Below are positions 14,601-16,765 of a DNA stretch of 16,765 nt, in pieces. This DNA is from an uncultured Collinsella sp. (lineage in GTDB: Bacteria > Actinomycetota > Coriobacteriia > Coriobacteriales > Coriobacteriaceae), in contig CAADUS010000033.1 in the NCBI GenBank assembly GCA_900752275.1, positions 1 through 16,765 of the forward strand. The letters are read 5' to 3'. A program made the position numbers and the translations under genes. The notes under the pieces are model-generated. The model worked only from the letters and a program-made list of their open reading frames with translations. It was not told the DNA's origin and did not search any database. Position 1 is the first letter of the stretch, and each line of letters starts with the position of its first letter.

Positions 14601-15143
14601 ATGGCAGATCTGTATTTGGTGCGGCATGGGCAGACTGAGCTCAATGTGCAGAACATTTTGCAGGGTTGGCACGATTCGCCGCTTACGGCGCGCGGGCGCG
14701 AGCAGGCACTGGCGACGCGCGCGGCGTTTGAGGCGCGCGGCATCTCCTTTGACCATGCGTATTCGTCTCCGTTGGGTCGGGCACGGTGTACGGCAGAGCT
14801 GATCGTTGGCGAGGGCCGTTCCATAGAGCTGGTCGATGACCTGCGCGAGTGGCATTTGGGATCGTTGGAGGGTACATCAAATCGCGAGATGCCGCCGCAG
14901 CCTTGGGGTGATTATCCGGTTGCCTTTGGTGGCGAGTCGGAAGCGCAGCTCCAGTCGCGTATGGTCGCGGCGCTGTCCCACATCATGGCCAGGCCGCAGC
15001 ACGATTGTGTGCTTGCGGTCTCTCATGGCTCTGCCTGCCATGAGTTTCTTAGATGCGTGACCGGCGGGGGAGAGCAACCCGACAACGGTGCCGTGCTTCA
15101 TTTTGGCTATTTCGACGGGGCGTTTTCGCTCTTGGGTTGGTAA
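14601..15143 (+). CDS. Histidine phosphatase family protein (first of a pair)
   Basis: A 180-residue member of the phosphoglycerate-mutase-like superfamily. LVRHGQTELN places the phospho-accepting His 9 next to Arg 8, Arg 60 lies in SSPLGRARCTAE, acid/base Glu 83 is in LREWHLGSLEG, and His 142 is in SHGSA. All catalytic positions of the family are present. It is a soluble phosphatase of unknown substrate; cobalamin-pathway CobC, fructose-2,6-bisphosphatase-like and broad-specificity types share this layout. A strong ribosome site (GGGGAGGG) precedes the ATG. A paralogue follows 17 bases later, so the two genes form an operon. Confidence 0.88.
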   Translation: MADLYLVRHGQTELNVQNILQGWHDSPLTARGREQALATRAAFEARGISFDHAYSSPLGRARCTAELIVGEGRSIELVDDLREWHLGSLEGTSNREMPPQPWGDYPVAFGGESEAQLQSRMVAALSHIMARPQHDCVLAVSHGSACHEFLRCVTGGGEQPDNGAVLHFGYFDGAFSLLGW

Positions 15144-15160
15144 CAAACGAAAGGACCCCT

Positions 15161-15796
15161 ATGAATAAAGATCTGTATCTGGTCCGTCATGGACAAACGA
15201 TATTCAACCTTAAACGCATCATTCAGGGCTGGAGTGACTCGCCGCTCACGCAGTTGGGCTGCGAGCAGGCGGCGCGCGCCGGTATGTTTTTGCGCGCACG
15301 TGGCATTGAGCCCGACCACGCCTACACCTCTACGCTGCACCGCACCGAGCAGACTATCGCCAACCTGTGGCCGGGCCTTGCCTACGAGCGTCTGGACGGT
15401 CTGTGCGAGTGGTTCTTTGGCGATTTTGAGGCCGAGCGCGTGATGCTCATGCCCGAGCGTCCGTGGCGTGACTTCTACCGCCAATTTGGCGGCGAGGGGC
15501 AGATGCAGGTGCGCGAGCGCGTGGTGGCGACGTTGACTGATCTTATGCGACGTCCGGACCATTCGTGCGTGCTTGCGGTGAGCCATGCCTCAGCCATCAA
15601 GGAATTTTTGGACCACGTGAGGGGAGCGGCGGCCGACGAGCGCGAGCGCGTGCCGGGCAACTGCTCAGTGCTGCATTTTGCATTTGACGATGCAGCCGAT
15701 ACGTTTGATCTGGTCGAAGTCTTTACGCAAGAAGACTATGCGCGCGAGCTGGGGGTTGAGCCGCTCGTGGCGGCATCGGGTCCGCAGCGCGGGTAG
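15161..15796 (+). CDS. Histidine phosphatase family protein (second of a pair)
   Basis: A 211-residue paralogue of the preceding gene: the first about 150 residues align closely, including DLYLVRHGQT, QGWSDSPLT and CVLAVSHASA. Phospho-accepting His 10, Arg 9, Arg 61, Glu 83 and His 142 are all kept. Two family glycines differ: the usual EG after the Glu loop is EA (FGDFEAERV) and SHG is SHA. A C-terminal extension of about 30 residues (DLVEVFTQEDYARELGVEPL) is absent from the first copy. The ATG at 15161 has AAAGGA 5 bases upstream; a longer frame back to 15053 would overlap the first phosphatase and was rejected. Both genes end at a shared terminator. Substrate unknown. Confidence 0.88.
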   Translation: MNKDLYLVRHGQTIFNLKRIIQGWSDSPLTQLGCEQAARAGMFLRARGIEPDHAYTSTLHRTEQTIANLWPGLAYERLDGLCEWFFGDFEAERVMLMPERPWRDFYRQFGGEGQMQVRERVVATLTDLMRRPDHSCVLAVSHASAIKEFLDHVRGAAADERERVPGNCSVLHFAFDDAADTFDLVEVFTQEDYARELGVEPLVAASGPQRG

Positions 15797-15841
15797 CGCG
15801 GGCGTGGCGATACGGATCGCCGATGTCATTGCTCGATGTGA

Positions 15842-15885
15842 AAGGGGCGGGGATGCATGCGCATGTATCCCCGCCCCTTGTTTGT
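15842..15885 (+). terminator. Terminator after the phosphatase pair, probably bidirectional
   Basis: Two 19-base arms (15842-15860 and 15861-15879) form an almost loop-less inverted repeat with a single wobble, giving a very stable G/C-rich stem. A weak T-rich tail (TTGTTTGTT) follows on the plus strand and TTT on the minus strand, where the DUF1015 gene converges. Confidence 0.8.
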
Positions 15886-15923
15886 TGAGCTGCCGAGTCT
15901 TTGTACTGGGCGTTTACGCCCTG

Positions 15924-16604
15924 TTAGAACCTTGCGATCTGGTGGGTGAGCAGACCCGTTGGAACCTGCGGTGCGCCGCCGGTGACCTGCGCGGCGGGGA
16001 ATAGCGCGGCAACGGTAAAGTTGAACGGCTCTTTGCCCGTGTAGGTGCCGGCTGTGCGTGCCTCGTCTGCCAGGAGCTGCGCCGCCCCTGCCAGCGCGGC
16101 AGCATAGGTGGGATCGTCAGCCGGCGTCGGCTCCGGTGCCTGGTCGAGCATGGCTCGGATGGCGGCAACGGCGTCCTCGCGCTTGACCTCCCACACGCGG
16201 TGCGTAATGCCGGCGGGGTCGGTGACGGCATAGAGCGACGCGCCCTCTTTGGCGGCGCCGAGGATGATATCCATGACGGGCGAGGCCTCGTAGGCGAGCG
16301 TTACAGGGCGCGGCTGGACCTTAAGCTCGGCGATTGCGCGGGCGGCTGCGGTCGCACCTGCGGGGGTCGCGCCGTCGCCCGCCAGTACGCCGGCCGGGCA
16401 AATCGCCACGACACCCGTCACGCGACCCGGTTCGCCCGAGCACTCGTACACGTAATACGCCGCGCCCGGATCTTTGAGCATAAGCCCGTCGGCGATGGCG
16501 TCGCGCAGGGCGTCGTTGCTGCTCAGGATACCGCCCATCTGCGGCAGCGCTTCGAGCACGCGGTCCTGAGCTGGGCGGATGCAGGGAAACGGAAGTGCTT
16601 TCAT
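15924..16604 (-). CDS. Short DUF1015-like protein
   Basis: A 226-residue soluble protein. Several blocks resemble DUF1015: the N-terminal IRP start, AYYVYECSGEPGRVTGVVAI (49-68) like the YVYRQ...QTGIVG region, GASLYAVTDPAGITHRVWEV (121-140), and the end PFNFTVAALFPAAQVTGG (193-210) like the family's FxxAxLFP block. Family members are usually about 400 residues, so this is a shortened version. The hallmark GHHRY motif is not found; the equivalent place reads DDPTYAAALAG (163-173). Family function is uncertain (some relatives are described as SerK-like kinases). The ATG at 16604 has only a weak AGGA site. It appears monocistronic in the window. Confidence 0.65.
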   Translation of the reverse strand: MKALPFPCIRPAQDRVLEALPQMGGILSSNDALRDAIADGLMLKDPGAAYYVYECSGEPGRVTGVVAICPAGVLAGDGATPAGATAAARAIAELKVQPRPVTLAYEASPVMDIILGAAKEGASLYAVTDPAGITHRVWEVKREDAVAAIRAMLDQAPEPTPADDPTYAAALAGAAQLLADEARTAGTYTGKEPFNFTVAALFPAAQVTGGAPQVPTGLLTHQIARF

Positions 16605-16765
16605 GGGCGGTCCTAACGCGCGAGTCGGTTTGTTCGCGGCTTATTATGCCCCAACTTGGACGCTTGCGTCCCAGAGCGTGTTGTCAACAAGCGCGATGAG
16701 TACGTTCTGGCAGCGAACGATATCGGCATGGGCCCCGGCTCGTTGGGCTTATGCGCGAGCACCAA
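16605..16765. other. Right-end non-coding region, possibly with the edge of another gene
   Basis: This contains the upstream region of the DUF1015-like gene; CATAAT (complement of 16643-16648) could be its -10, but no fitting -35 was seen. A short hairpin (GGACG-CTTG-CGTCC, about 16658-16671) is present. On the plus strand one frame stays open from 16656 to the window end, without a ribosome site, so no gene is called. Confidence 0.4.

Overview
The window is high-GC DNA with a strong G/C bias at third codon positions, short intergenic gaps and AAAGGAG-type ribosome binding sites. Gene content and protein style fit a gut actinobacterium of the class Coriobacteriia, most likely Collinsella or a close relative. 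That assignment is inference from gene content and style; no database was searched. Most of the window is ordinary housekeeping and transport sequence. No phage, transposase, CRISPR array, tRNA or rRNA was seen.

Layout. (1) 1-3630: the high-affinity phosphate importer pstS (5' end outside the window)-pstC-pstA-pstB, tightly overlapping, closed by a strong terminator, with no phoU behind pstB. (2) 3701-6337: a Uup-like ABC-F ATPase and a Cof-type HAD phosphatase, 6 bases apart. (3) 6338-6942: a small repeat-like intergenic patch, then a DtxR/MntR-family metal-dependent repressor. (4) 7110-9882, minus strand: a zinc/cadmium resistance cluster read arsR(SmtB-type) - free-standing CxxC metal-binding domain - P1B-type ATPase that lacks its own N-terminal metal-binding domain. 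(5) 10128-11096, minus strand: a DEDDh exonuclease. (6) 11269-12357: a predicted divalent-metal (manganese-type) exporter with a very histidine-rich cytosolic loop. (7) 12525-13610, minus strand: a DUF308/HdeD-like membrane protein followed with no gap by a YaiI/YqxD protein. (8) 13847-15796: a nitroreductase and two tandem histidine phosphatases. (9) 15924-16604, minus strand: a short DUF1015-like protein.

The most interesting layer is regulatory and concerns metals. The arsR promoter (TTGACA-16-TATACT) carries one arm of a perfect 22-base inverted repeat in its spacer, and the other arm lies just downstream. A third site matching 17 of 20 positions lies in front of the ATPase, behind a hairpin that could end the arsR transcript. 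The repressor conserves all four SmtB-type zinc ligands. Separately, a 20-base partly palindromic motif (15/20 identical) lies upstream of both the DtxR/MntR-type repressor and the exporter 4.7 kb away, suggesting one repressor controls itself and a manganese-type exporter. A third kind of metal site, very close to the diphtheria tox operator, precedes the nitroreductase. The window therefore suggests coordinated zinc, manganese and iron responses built from mostly familiar parts in a less familiar arrangement.
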